The notes under the pieces were generated by a model that saw nothing but the letters and a program-made list of their open reading frames with translations, had not been told where the DNA came from and made no database searches. From assembly GCA_006503475.1 (NCBI GenBank), contig RSEH01000228.1:1-64000 (forward strand): DNA of 64,000 nucleotides, read 5' to 3'. The stretch's first letter is position 1. Each line of letters begins with the position of its first letter. Made by a program: the position numbers and the translations under genes. Below are positions 1-11,004 of the stretch, piece by piece. The DNA is from Stentor roeselii. Its lineage: Eukaryota > Ciliophora > Heterotrichea > Heterotrichida > Stentoridae.

Positions 1-2322
1 TGACATGAAAAACAAGATTAACCAGAATAATGCATTTACTGCAAAGATGCATAATAAGACTCCTGAATTAAGGACTATAATATTAGTTTTATACCCGAAT
101 TTTATTAATTTTTTTGAAAGTTTAATACCTTGATTTTCTTCAACAAGATATTTGAAAGGATTTGGAATCTTTTTTTCAACTCTGATGCCTAAAATAAACT
201 CTCGAAGTATTGGATGCAATTCTAGATCCAAGAGATAGACTGAATATATCAACTCATTAGTGTTAACAAGATCGAAAAAACTGGATGAATCAAGTGAAAT
301 TAAAGACATTCCTAATGCTGATATATGCAAAGCGATGCTGATTTTGGAAGAAAATTTCTGCTGAGCACTCGCTTCATCTTCGAATTTCTGTTCAATCAAA
401 TCATATTTATTGAAATTTATTTTGGATTTGAATAGTTTTGTTGAAAGTTTAGATAGATGCACAGAAAAACAATCATTTTTCAATTTTACCTCAATTTTAG
501 AATCTTTAGCAATTTTTGATAATTTAGGCTCTATTCCGTATTTTTGTTTTCCATCAATTTTTACAATTTTGAACTTTACCTTCTTAGAATCCACCAAAAC
601 TATTAAATCATTTCGATTCAGATCTTTGAGCAAAGTTTCATTAAAAACAATCCAAAAAATGTAGGAATCTTCAACGTAAGATATTCCATGGAAATACTTT
701 TGAAGACATTCATCATTTTTTAGCATAAATCCAGGGATACACTCACAGTTTCCATTCACTAAAATGGTATTTGAAGTGCAATTCAAACACATGGAACTAT
801 TAATGCAACTAATGCATAGTTCTTGACATCTAATACATGAGTTTATATTGTTCAAAGATGAAATACTCCAAAATCCATCTTCACAAATACATTGTCCTTC
901 GACTAACTTTGCATTTAGTGCTTTGCATGAAGTGCAAAATGAGTAATTTTTGCATATTAAACAATCATCATTGCATTTCACACAGTCATTTGTGTTATTT
1001 TTGAAATAACCTGGACTACATTCGCATATTCCATCAATAAGGAAACTGTTTTTATCAATGCATTCTAGACATTCATTCAAAGAAGTGCATTTTGAACAAC
1101 CTATATTGCAAGGAATACAAATAATTGAAGGGTCCCCAAAATAACCTTTATCACATAAACAGATTTCTCCAACAGCAGAAGCATTTCCGACCATACACTC
1201 TAGGCACTGAGTATTCGAACATTTTTTGCATCCAATACCTTTAAAACAACAAGAATCATAAGAGTTTAGTGGAAGGACTCCATAGTAATTCTTCTCACAA
1301 TTACAGATTCCTGAATCTATAAGACTATGAGAACTTCTGCAAGTAAGACAAAGCCCTGATATATTACAACTGCTGCAATCTGATCTACAGCATTGATTAT
1401 TTATACTGAAGAAGCCAGGTCTGCATCTGCAAGCAACTATAGTATACGTAAAAGGAAAGACTGACTGCTTTTCAAAGCAGGTATTATTTGATCTATCATA
1501 ACCACACATGACCAAAGTCGAACTACAGTTATACACAGTAGTAACTGAGCAACCATACATGGAATCACATGTTTTTCCCAATGAGTCTTGTAAAGAATTC
1601 ATATTTGTTGGTAAGCATCCAATGCCAAGACTAATGTCAACGATTGCAGGATAACAGTAGCAAATTCCAGGAATTAAGCAATTTGACGCCCAATCATTGA
1701 GTAAATAACTTGAAAAATCTGGTTTACCATTGATGATAATAAAATTCCAGATAAAACCCTTCACAGCAGTGAAATGTGAGGCTGAACTGGTTCCAATGCC
1801 TGTCTGATATCCAGTTGCCAATGTTTCAAACAAACTTGAAATACTCATTCTTAGAATTCCATTTATAAATGCTTGAAAAACGTTGCCATCATAAGTCAGG
1901 GCTACAAATGACCAGATCCCAGCAGGAAAACTATCGGAAGGACCGACTTCTTCTAAAGTTTTATTATCGAATCCGATTAATAAATAAACAGCGTTTGAAT
2001 CTACCTTTCTTCCTAAAAAGTATCTATGATAAGTACTTAAACTTCTGTAGATTAAACGATATTGAGAGTTTTCAGGCATAATCCACATCAAGTAGGATAC
2101 TGAAACAGGCAACACAAGACCATCAGGAGTATTTATTTTACTGTCGTCAGTGGCCAGGTAAATTCCTCTGTCTGTATGAATTGTTGAGCCTTCTCCTGAT
2201 ATTTGGATGCCGTGATTATTGTTTCCTGAATAATCCCAAAACATTCGACCGTAATCAATCCCGAATCTATAGTCGACTATTGCAGCTTGGACAATAACCA
2301 AAAACAGAGAGAAATTCAGCAT
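1..2322 (-). CDS. LamG-like plus Cys-rich repeat surface protein, 3' end outside window
   Basis: An uninterrupted minus-strand reading frame of 774 codons runs from the ATG at 2322 to the window edge. It begins with a hydrophobic signal peptide (MLNFSLFLVIVQAA). Residues about 20-220 resemble a LamG/concanavalin-like fold (FWDYSGNNNHG, GIWSFVALTYDGN, FINGIL). Residues about 230-500 are many short Cys-rich repeats of the furin/EGF type (CNIGCSKC, CLECIDKN, CICEDGFW). A less Cys-rich region follows, and a hydrophobic stretch near the window edge (about residues 750-774) is probably a first membrane segment. This architecture is known from large ciliate surface proteins; the ligand is unknown. 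I infer an extracellular N terminus and a membrane-anchored C terminus beyond the window. No intron is needed. Confidence 0.85.
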   Translation of the reverse strand, partial: MLNFSLFLVIVQAAIVDYRFGIDYGRMFWDYSGNNNHGIQISGEGSTIHTDRGIYLATDDSKINTPDGLVLPVSVSYLMWIMPENSQYRLIYRSLSTYHRYFLGRKVDSNAVYLLIGFDNKTLEEVGPSDSFPAGIWSFVALTYDGNVFQAFINGILRMSISSLFETLATGYQTGIGTSSASHFTAVKGFIWNFIIINGKPDFSSYLLNDWASNCLIPGICYCYPAIVDISLGIGCLPTNMNSLQDSLGKTCDSMYGCSVTTVYNCSSTLVMCGYDRSNNTCFEKQSVFPFTYTIVACRCRPGFFSINNQCCRSDCSSCNISGLCLTCRSSHSLIDSGICNCEKNYYGVLPLNSYDSCCFKGIGCKKCSNTQCLECMVGNASAVGEICLCDKGYFGDPSIICIPCNIGCSKCTSLNECLECIDKNSFLIDGICECSPGYFKNNTNDCVKCNDDCLICKNYSFCTSCKALNAKLVEGQCICEDGFWSISSLNNINSCIRCQELCISCINSSMCLNCTSNTILVNGNCECIPGFMLKNDECLQKYFHGISYVEDSYIFWIVFNETLLKDLNRNDLIVLVDSKKVKFKIVKIDGKQKYGIEPKLSKIAKDSKIEVKLKNDCFSVHLSKLSTKLFKSKINFNKYDLIEQKFEDEASAQQKFSSKISIALHISALGMSLISLDSSSFFDLVNTNELIYSVYLLDLELHPILREFILGIRVEKKIPNPFKYLVEENQGIKLSKKLIKFGYKTNIIVLNSGVLLCIFAVNALFWLILFFMS

Positions 2323-4340
2323 TTATTACTAGTTATAAGATTATTTTAATTAGGTCAAGACGAGAAGTTTAGGTATATTTATTTACTAATATTGGCTGAT
2401 TTTATATAAACTTCCTTAGGATTAAATCCTTTTAAAATAAATAGGGATTCTTCTTATACTCGAAAATTAAATGAACCCTTTGTGATAAAATTAATATTGA
2501 AACCTTGTTAAAACTCAACTTGGAAATATATAATATATTATAAGCTTTTTCTTTAAAATTCACAAATTGAGGCAAAGATCTTTATGAATCAACTTATATA
2601 AAGTAAATTTTATAGTCTTTCAGTCTTTTTAAAATTTACTTTTTTCTTTAGTAATCCAGATTTAAGAGTTTATTTATCGGAAACTGATGAAAAACAGTCA
2701 ATAAGTTGAAAATAGCATTTACTTTGAATATATAATATATTCTGATTTTTTTCATTTTATTGAGCTCTTATACTTTTTCCATCCTGTTGGTTTAACTCTA
2801 TATTTTCCAACTATTTGAAAAAGTGATTGAATTTGCAGGGCTTGACAATCTAATTAATTTCGAATAAAGCATCAAACCCTGTTTAGACACGAAAAACATC
2901 TAAAAATTCTCAATCTTTCTAAGTAGTTTAAAATTAGTCTAAATAGAAGAAAAATCCATAACAGCCCAATATGTTTCCTCAGTGTCCCGAATTTCTGCAG
3001 TTTCTACCATAGAAGACGCGGACATATTAATCCAAATTATAAAGCAATTTTCACCAAGATCAATCTTGCGTTTGATTTGACTGGATCTTTATTGAGACAA
3101 ACTGATGAATATTACCGTTTGTCTTTGAATTGGCGATTTTAATATTCTAAATTTATTTTTATCTTAATTTGTCCGCATTTACTTAACTGATTGAAAATCT
3201 AACGGAAATAAGGACAATTAATAATTATTGTTCATATTTCCAAATTATCTGGTTCTGAAGTAAAAATTCAAAGAGAATAATAAACTGACAGATTTTGATC
3301 TGGATATTGCCGATTACTGGAACTGAACATGAGGATTCTTTTTAAGTGAATTAAGCTAGAATCTTTTGAATAAATGATTTATTATTTACCTTACCTATAA
3401 TTATATATAACGAGTCGTTTGCAAGAATGAACAGATAGCCATTCCTATCATTATTATTTTCTTCAATATATATTTTATATTTCTTATTAAACAGATAGCC
3501 ATTACTATCATTATTATTTTCTTCAATATATATTTTATATTTCTTATTATCAAGAAAAGATGCAAGCACGATATTTCAGACAGTTAAAAATTAAGGCCAA
3601 ACGATTTTAAGATCCAATTGAATGGACTTCAGAGTATTATAATGTTTACCCAAACCAGAGTAAAAAACTGGACCTTGTAACGAATGCTTATGATTTGTGA
3701 ACTCAATACAAGTTGAATATTCTGGAAAAAAAATCATCGCTGATGCAATGAGAAGGGTCAGTTTTCGATGGTTTGCATGATAATTTTGAAATTGTTTTAG
3801 TTTTTTCAAGTGAAGAATCCTTAATTTTTACATATACAGGATAAGAAAATTTAATTTTGAATAGCAGGGATGATTTAATTCTGGGTATATTAGTGTATTC
3901 AATCATATCTCAGTGGATTTTGTGAGTTTTTATTAATAATTTGTTTATCTTCCTTTTCTTTATTTCTATTTGTCCAATGTGCTAAATATATAAGGAAAAA
4001 TGTTTTCCAGTAGAGGGATGTGTGTTGCTGTAGCTACCGACTGGTAATACGCCTTCGTTATTTTTTTGATATTTAATTTTATAATTATTTATAGATGATT
4101 GAACTTTAATTTTAGTTCTTTGCTCTGGTTAACTTTATTAGGTTGGCTGAGTTAAACTTTAATTTGCATAGGAAAAATGGTTGATAAACATAAAATGGCT
4201 TAATTATTTTGGATAAGACATTAAAAGGGTTTTGGCTTGTCTGAAAACTCGAATATCAATAGTTTTTACTGATAAGTTTTAGTTTAAAATAACAGGATTA
4301 TTCACCAAAAATAATAATATTCCAATTTTAAGTCTTATAA
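2323..4340. other. Gene-poor interval, possible coding relics
   Basis: This 2-kb AT-rich stretch separates two divergent genes (minus-strand start at 2322, plus-strand start at 4341), so it includes both promoters. I see no convincing gene. On the minus strand between about 3351 and 3906 there are three overlapping open stretches in different frames, which could be a decayed gene; none matches a family I recognise. A 60-bp tandem duplication lies inside it (separate entry). Confidence 0.5.
3431..3550. repeat. 60-bp tandem duplication
   Basis: Two adjacent 60-bp copies (3431-3490 and 3491-3550), each starting ACAGATAGCCATT. They differ at one internal base (C versus A) and at the last base. 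Near-identity indicates a recent duplication. The unit is a multiple of three, and on the minus strand both copies stay open in one frame (peptide KYKIYIEENNND twice). Confidence 0.9.
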
Positions 4341-6339
4341 ATGGGATCCTCTGAATCACTGGCAATTCACCAATACTCGATTGAAGTTCCTGGAACGAAA
4401 AAGCCAGGTTCATCATCGATTTTTGTAAATCCCAAATCAAAAGCTTATCTATTATCAACTTGCAAGTCTGGAAATACTTTATATGAGATTTTCCATTCTA
4501 CTGCAGCACTCTACCCAGACAAACCGTATTTGGGGACAAGGGTAAAAGTCGGAAATATTTTCGGACATTATGAGTGGGTCACTTATTCTCAGGTAAGAAA
4601 TACAGTACAGCGTGTGAGTTGGGCTTTGGATAATTTGAATCTTAGTCAAAAAGATGAAGATGGAAATTCTTTTCTAGGAATTTATTCGAAAAATCGCTAT
4701 GAATGGATAGTAATGGATCTTGCTTGTATGAGCCAGGATATAATATCTGTGCCAATATACGAAACTCTTCAAAGCGATGCACTAGAATATATTGTGAATC
4801 AGACCAAAATGAAAGTTGTAGCTTGTGAAAGTAAAGGTTTAGATTTAATCCTGAAACTCAAGAGATCTGGTGAATTAAAATCCCTCAAGGTAATAATCAA
4901 CTTCGATAATATTTCTCCTGAAAATCAAGAAGAAATCCAATCACTAGATTTAAGTCTTTTCCTTAAAAGACCTTGAAAATTTAGTATCAAGTGGTTCAGA
5001 CAACCCTCCAGCGCCGACATCAGTATTCACAATATGCTACACCAGTGGAACGACAGGAAAGTCTAAAGGTGCGATGATAACTCACAAAAACTTAATATCT
5101 GTGATACTCGGTGCAAGTGAGCATTCATTACCATTGCTGCCTTCAGACATACACTTATCTTACCTTCCTCTAGCTCACATAATGGAGAGACTCGGAATAT
5201 TTAACACAACCTTCAGTGGAGCCTCAATCGGGTTCTTTCAAGGAGATCTTCTGAAGCTCAGAGAAGATCTGGCAGAGCTAAGACCAACCGTTTTCGGGTC
5301 AAGTCCACGAGTTTATTATCGTTTTTATGACCTGATTTCTCAACAGTTATTTAATTTAACAGGCCCCAAGCGTCTTCTTGTAAATCGTGCCTTAGAAGGA
5401 AAACTTTTTTATTATAGAAATCAAGGGACTCTTACTCATAAGCTTTGGGATTCTTTGGTTTTCAATAAAATCAAGAACTTGCTTGGCGGAAGAGTTCGAC
5501 TTATGGTCACTGGATCTGCTCCGATTTCGGCTGAGGTCATGGATTTTTTAAGAGTTGTGTTTTGTTGTCCTTTTGTTGAAGGATATGGACTCACAGAGTC
5601 TTGTGGATCTACTTGTCTCACTGTCAGCCAAGAAAAAACTGCTGGTATAGTTGGAGGGCCTGTTACTACTGCTGAGCTCCGAATAGAAGATGTACCAGAA
5701 ATGAACTATCTAAGCACAGATGTTGATGAAAAAGGAAATCCATGTCCTAGAGGAGAACTTTGTATACGAGGTCCAGTAGTTTTCGCTGGATACTACAAAA
5801 ATACTCAAATTACTGCAGAGACGATTGATTCTGAAGGTTGGCTTCATACTGGAGACATTGCTCTCCGATATGATTACAATGGTTCCTTCAAAATCATCGA
5901 CCGCAAAAAGAACCTCTTCAAACTGCAACAAGGGGAGTACATATCTCCTGAAAAAATTGAAATGGCCTACAGTAGAAGCATGTATGTTATGCAGATATTT
6001 GTGTATGGAGAGTCACTTCAGGCTTATTTAGTTGCTGTTGTCGTGCCTGATGAAGCCTTTGTTAGAAGAAACTGGGCAATTCACAATGGGTTTAATGACC
6101 AATCAAGCTTTGAAGATATCTGCAAGAGTGAACAGCTGAAAATCATTATTATGGAAGACATGAAAGAAAAAGCGAGGGATGCAAAGCTACTAGGGTTCGA
6201 ATTGGTGAAGAATATTTACTTGGAATGGAAACCATGGACTATTAATGACATCCTCACTCCGACCCAGAAATTGATGAGGTTCAACGCGAAAAAACATTAT
6301 CAATCAGTTATTTACGAACTGTATGAGAAAGCTTTATAG
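4341..6339 (+). CDS. Long-chain acyl-CoA synthetase (ACSL family)
   Basis: An AMP-forming long-chain fatty acid-CoA ligase, which activates fatty acids with ATP and CoA. Motifs in order: the AMP-binding P-loop YTSGTTGKSKGAM (around 5032-5076), the substrate motif GYGLTESCGSTC (around 5581), GWLHTGDIA (around 5839) and IIDRKKNLFKLQQGE (around 5893). The total of about 660 aa is normal for eukaryotic ACSL. The N terminus MGSSES fits a possible N-myristoylation signal, which would place it on membranes. The reading frame changes once near 4954-4970: codons from 4341 end at a TGA at 4974, while the rest lies in the +1 frame. Alignment logic (LKDLENL before the P-loop) suggests one surplus A in an A4 run; a 16-nt intron is the alternative. 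Family assignment is secure; the junction is not. Confidence 0.88.
4954..4969 (+). other. Frame discontinuity in ACSL: possible 16-nt intron or extra A
   Basis: GTCTTTTCCTTAAAAG is the only GT-AG segment that would join the two frames of the ACSL gene. It lacks the GTA donor and the A at position 10 seen in all six good introns here. Dropping one A from the A4 run at 4965-4968 also restores the frame and gives a more natural ACSL sequence. I favour the single-base explanation. Confidence 0.4.
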
Positions 6340-7529
6340 ATTAGTTTTATGATATAAATTTTAGTTAAGTTGAAAATTTATTATCTCATTCAGTTAATAT
6401 TTAAATAAATTTTAAACTATTCTAGTTATACTAAAATTTGTCTTAATTTAGAATGTATACTATTTATTACTAGGTCGTAAATCTAACTTTAGATCAATTA
6501 TCCTTCAAGCCCAGACAATAAGAATTTTTAAGTCTTTTGATTAATTTTAATGACAAGCCGCAATCCTGATTCGGTTGTTTAGTTTTAGAAAGATTCACAA
6601 AAACTGTGGATAATAATAAAGGATAAAAGGCTTTCACAATGATCTGACAGATGAGCTAAAATTTTATAGAAACCGAATAGAGAACTGCAAAAATATAAAG
6701 AAAAATATAGAAGACCTTGATAGAGTAGTAGACAGTCACACTGTAGAATATTGTAATTTATGAGATTTTTGTGTTTTAGCATGATTTTGAGTTTTCTTCA
6801 GAGTCACTCTCCCAAGATGATTAACATTGGCAATAGATTCAATCAACTTGCCACTATATTCTCATATTCCAACAATTATAAACATTTTATTCAATGAAAT
6901 TTCGATATTTTCAGTTGAAGAATAATTATAATTGATGGTATTTATAAAAATAAATACTTATATGTACTTTAAAATAAACATAAACAACTCATCTTTTTAT
7001 AATTTCAATGTGAATAGATATCGATATAATTTCATTGCAAACGATGGTAAAAATCATTTTATTGGATTAATATAATATTTTTTGCAGAATTACTTAATTA
7101 TTTTAGGTAAAGCTTCAGTCTAATTTATAGATTTTATCTACCGCCTAAACATAAACAAAAACATATTCTACGATGCGGTTTATTCATTTGTCTTTCTATC
7201 AGTTCATTCAAGCCATTCGAAATAACTAAATCCCTACTTGAACTACACAAGATAAGAAAGTAGTTATATGAATACATAGCTTGTAATTGTGAATTATTTT
7301 GTATTCTCAATATTTTACAATTTTCAAGTTCCTTTAAATCAAGTGCAAAACACTTCAGTTCTAATCGATGACGAGTGCTTGAATTAGCAGGTTTGTCTAG
7401 AATGAAACAATCTGGAAAGTAGGAATACATCTAACCTGCTCTAGAAGTTTAAATTGTTAGTATTCATAAAAATGTTCATTTATCAAAAAACTTTCTCTTT
7501 ACGATGATGGAAGATGCCTCAGTACAACC

Positions 7530-7860
7530 TTCAGCAAATTCATGAACTGTTCAGATGAATGTCTCACATGTAGAGGGTCTTTGAACAAGTCTGCCTCTCT
7601 ATAATAAAAATGTAATCAAACCTGCTAATGGCTTAGTTCTTATATAGATGAACTGTACATAGATCAGTACACTGTGCCAGAAAGGGATTACAGTGATTTA
7701 AGTCAGATCATTTGCCCTTCTTGCTAAATATCTAAAATACTCAGCTGATTAAGAGAATCGCTGTATTAGTTGTGGTGTGAACTCAAGAATAGTTGAAAGT
7801 GAATGTTTGTTTAATCATGGATTGTTTTTCTTTTATAACGCATGTGCTACTCAACCGTAA
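7530..7860 (+). pseudogene. Possible relic of a Cys-rich/RING-like gene
   Basis: Short plus-strand stretches carry regularly spaced cysteines: CSDECLTCRG near 7540, IICPSC near 7710, and RCISCG followed by SECLFNHG near 7760-7830. The spacing resembles zinc-binding RING or furin-like repeats of ciliates. The pieces are separated by stops and frame changes, so a functional gene is unlikely. The family is a guess. Confidence 0.3.
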
Positions 7861-8539
7861 AATTTGCAGCATAATCATTTGCAATACTTGAAAATGCTTC
7901 GTAAATTTTGTGGGGTAGGGTGATCTCTAGCGCGTTAAGGGGAACGGTAAATGGAATTCAATATAAAAATTTTAATGTTGCAAATGAATCTGACTGTAAA
8001 ATTTTCCGATTTCAAGTCATGCCTAAGTTTTCGATATATTTTCAGATCGTTTTAAAACTTTTGTCTGGTCCAAAAGTGGTTGTGGAGTGTTTCTTGGCGC
8101 ATGATATTTATCTGATATAATAAGACTTCCATAAGAACATCATTAAACACTGTAAATTCTGCTATAATATCTCTAGGTTCATTATAGTATGATTTATCTG
8201 TTGAGATCTACAATTTTAAGGCTTTGATAGAGCAGATCGCTTTTCTTTGATTACGAGCTAGCTAATCAAGTATTATAAAGATACCTGACATTCTATTTAT
8301 TTTATCCCGAATTAAATTTAATTAAGTCATCTCAGTTGTTGAAATATCCAAAACTTGTAAAAAAATTATTAAAGATTGGCTTTTTCTTGAGAATTTAAGT
8401 TGCCTACCTTTTCGATGAAGACTTTTAATTTTTTTGAATTCTTTTATTTACTAGCCTTAAAAATTAGAAATCTTGTTGATAAATATGTACAAAAATTACA
8501 AGAATCAAGTAATCTAGTTTATTTCATTTAACTGCATAA

Positions 8540-9950
8540 GTTTAATAGTTCAAAAAACCTAGATCTTTATTAAAATTTGAAAATAATATCTCCTGAAATC
8601 TGACATCATCTATTTCTAAACAAGTAACTTGAAAAGAAGTAGTTGGATAAGAATTTGAACTTAAGTTTGATTTGTTTTGGGTTTGCACATAGCTCAGCTT
8701 TAGAGCAGTTGACAAAAATTCGAATTGAGAACCTTTAGAAAGATTGGCTTATAGTTTAGATGATCAAAGATTTGAATCTTTCTGTGAGTAATAGTCATAC
8801 TCTTGCAAAAACTTATGGAAAAGTCTAAGATTTAATCTAAAAATTTCGAATTTACTAGAAACCATCTTTCATTCCAGGTCTTTACTGAATCCTTTGAATA
8901 AGTTGCAGAAACCCATCACTAAGCAGCTGGATGTTGATTCCATAAATGAAAGACCTTTTTCGAACTATTGAAAATCCCTTTGGCTATGTAAAAATGGATT
9001 AGTCTCATAATTAATCCCATCCTTTTCTATCATGCAATTTAATTAATGATCTTCCACAAATTACTTTGTTTTTCAAGTAAATCAGCATATCGACTGGCTG
9101 TAGCAGAAGAAGAAGCAATTAATTAAATCCGAGACTTCAAAAACATTCCTCATTTCAAGTTTCAGTTTGGTTACTGCCTCATAAGCCAAAGACAGCATAT
9201 TATAATTCACAAACCATTCATATTTCAACCCAGAGAGAACCAGCAAGTCCATCGAAGAGGGTCCATCTACTTGTCAGCTTTCTGTTCAAAACTCTCTAAA
9301 AATATTAATATCGAGTCCGTCCACACTTTAATTCATAATACTCCTCACTTTGCTTTGAAAATTTAACTGAAAGTAGATTCTCTTTTTAGATCACTAATCT
9401 TTGATTTTGATCGAGTTCGCTGTAGTCAGGAGTATGAGTTTCAGTAACTGAAGCAGGCCGCAAATGCGAATTAAACAAGATGTTATTTTGTATAATAAAC
9501 TTGAATAACTTAGAGTCATTCATAGTTCTTATGAAATTAATTATTTAGCTATGCTTACTTTATCTATAAACTAAAAACCTTTGAGAGCACTTTGAATGCT
9601 CTGAAAACCAAGTCGTTGAGGTCTTATTGAGAGAGTTTTAATAAGTAAGTTTATCAAGATTCTTAATTTTTTCTGATATCTCTTTGGCGTGGGAAAAGTA
9701 TTCAGCATAGAGCATGACCTTAGTGTGTAATCGGAGGATCAACAAGATAGATCTGAAGAGGATCTTCAAGTTATAAGGCAGCTAAACTTATCGACATAAT
9801 CTTGTTATTAGTTGATGAAGACGCCCAGAAGCGGAAGTCAGATTGTTTCTTCTTAGTGCGATTTATTGACAGCAGATTCTGGGTAAGACTGTGAGGACCT
9901 CATTATCCTTGTCTAGTGCTGACATGGTGAATGTAATGATGGTAATTAAC
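8540..9950 (-). pseudogene. Decayed protein-coding gene, family unknown
   Basis: On the minus strand, reading from about 9950 down to 8540, long protein-like stretches appear in alternating frames, for example MLYAEYFSHAKEISE (around 9705), NDSKLFKFIIQNN (around 9510), MDLLVLSGLKYEWF (around 9250) and FEIFRLNLRLFHKFL (around 8840). GC is higher than in flanking DNA. Stops are frequent, and at least one frame change is needed. I take it as a host pseudogene of a large helical protein; I do not recognise the family. Stops occur nearly as often as in random AT-rich DNA, so part of the signal may be chance. Confidence 0.4.
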
Positions 9951-10194
9951 ATTAAGGTCATCTATCTGCAAATTCTTTTAATTCACAACGTTAAGAGCTA
10001 GTAGAGGAATATTAAACTAATAATTAACTAATCTAAAATTTATAACTGCACTCCGGGTAGAGACTCTCCATTTTTTTGTAGAAGTTAGTCCAGCCCTCAC
10101 CTTCCTGAGGTTTTTCGAGTCTCTTGTTTTTCAAGTTCCAAACCTGCACTAAAGTTGCTGATACTATCTTCTATATCAATTACCTAAGTATAGT

Positions 10195-10345
10195 CTACGA
10201 TCTTCTTTTAAAGTTACACTCTTGGTTGAATGTTACCATCTTCCTTGAAGGTTACTGTCTTCGATATAGGTTACAGCCTTCGATGAAGGTTACTGCCTTC
10301 ATTGTAAATTACGATCTTCGATTTAGGTTACAATCTCAATCTTTC
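10195..10345. repeat. 19-bp minisatellite, about 8 units
   Basis: TTAC (CTAC in the first unit) recurs at 10195, 10214, 10233, 10252, 10271, 10290, 10309 and 10328, exactly 19 bp apart. The unit is approximately GGTTACNGTCTTCGATGAA. The CTTC-GAT-GAAG part of better-preserved units is an inverted repeat and could form a small hairpin. Units are diverged from each other. The array overlaps the 3' end of the B-box gene. Confidence 0.85.
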
Positions 10346-11004
10346 ATACCTATATGACCCATACAATAAAATAGGTATTTTTTATCATTTGAAATTAAAA
10401 GTTGCTGTGATTTTGACTGCAATTTAACGAAAGCCCAGTTTTTATTCACTTCCTCTAGTTTTTCTTCAAGATTCATTTGATTAAAAGTTGTCTTGATATT
10501 ACATTTCAATACATCTTCGCTTTTACTAAAAGACAGTTTTTTTGGTAAGTCTTTAGAGTGCAAGCCCCTGGTTTCTTCCTCAATAGAAGTGTTTGTGTGG
10601 AATGAAAATTCTTTTATATAATTTTCTAAATCAGAAATTTTTCGAAGATCAGAATAAGGGACCTGAAATTGATCCAAAGATTTGACATTCCTATTCAGCT
10701 GTTTTAAGGTTTTTATCGTCGATACAGTAGCATCTTTAATTACTGAAATAGCTCCCTTAGAATTTTCACTGACCCTTGAAATGTATTTCTTAATTTCTTG
10801 TTTTAAATCTCTAAAAGAAAGTTTTTCGATTTCTAAGTCATTTATAAACTCAACTTGGTGTTTTAATTCAATTGCGTGATGCATTCCGTGATTAGTACAG
10901 AATAAGATATTGGTCTTGCAGGTTTTACATATACATTTCGCTTCAACTTTACAGGGATTCAGATTGTTCCTTGACCCGCAGGACATATTTATAGACATAG
11001 GCAT
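10336..11004 (-). CDS. B-box-like zinc finger/coiled-coil protein, probably truncated
   Basis: A 222-aa open frame from the ATG at 11004. The N terminus (residues 9-50) has a Cys/His pattern like a B-box (CKVEAKCICKTC, FCTNHGMHH, then another His). Residues 55-200 are helical and Lys/Glu-rich, probably coiled coil. The last 25 residues (LLISNDKKYLFYC) look like the first strand of a WD40-type repeat, but the frame stops at once as it enters the 19-bp minisatellite. I infer a B-box plus propeller protein that has lost its C-terminal domain. It lies in an otherwise gene-poor island, so it may be a pseudogene. Confidence 0.55.
   Translation of the reverse strand: MPMSINMSCGSRNNLNPCKVEAKCICKTCKTNILFCTNHGMHHAIELKHQVEFINDLEIEKLSFRDLKQEIKKYISRVSENSKGAISVIKDATVSTIKTLKQLNRNVKSLDQFQVPYSDLRKISDLENYIKEFSFHTNTSIEEETRGLHSKDLPKKLSFSKSEDVLKCNIKTTFNQMNLEEKLEEVNKNWAFVKLQSKSQQLLISNDKKYLFYCMGHIGMKD

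Larger units (their letters stand above)
6340..10194. other. Gene-poor island, left part
   Basis: No intact gene is visible in these 3.9 kb, unlike the surrounding dense genome. Very AT-rich stretches alternate with patches of higher GC that translate like protein but are broken (entries at 7530-7860 and 8540-9950). A 98-codon open frame on the minus strand at 7134-7430 has no recognisable motif and may be another relic. Confidence 0.6.

Noticed and set aside
3703-3906. Minus-strand 67-codon frame as a gene
   Set aside because: No motif and no continuation in frame; treated as a possible relic.
6585-6782. Hydrophobic minus-strand 65-codon frame as a membrane protein
   Set aside because: Composition as expected from AT-rich DNA, without coding character or neighbours.
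7908-8120. Plus-strand 70-codon frame as a gene
   Set aside because: No recognisable motif; it sits in the degenerate island next to relic fragments.
8689-8740. tRNA-like stretch TAGCTCAGCTTTAGAGCAG with a nearby TTCGAAT
   Set aside because: It resembles a D-arm, but there is no anticodon arm and the TTCGAAT lies far too close with no matching T-stem.
9785-9880. Plus-strand IILLLVDEDAQ, like the start of a response-regulator receiver domain
   Set aside because: No further receiver motifs follow, and the same DNA reads better as a minus-strand gene relic.
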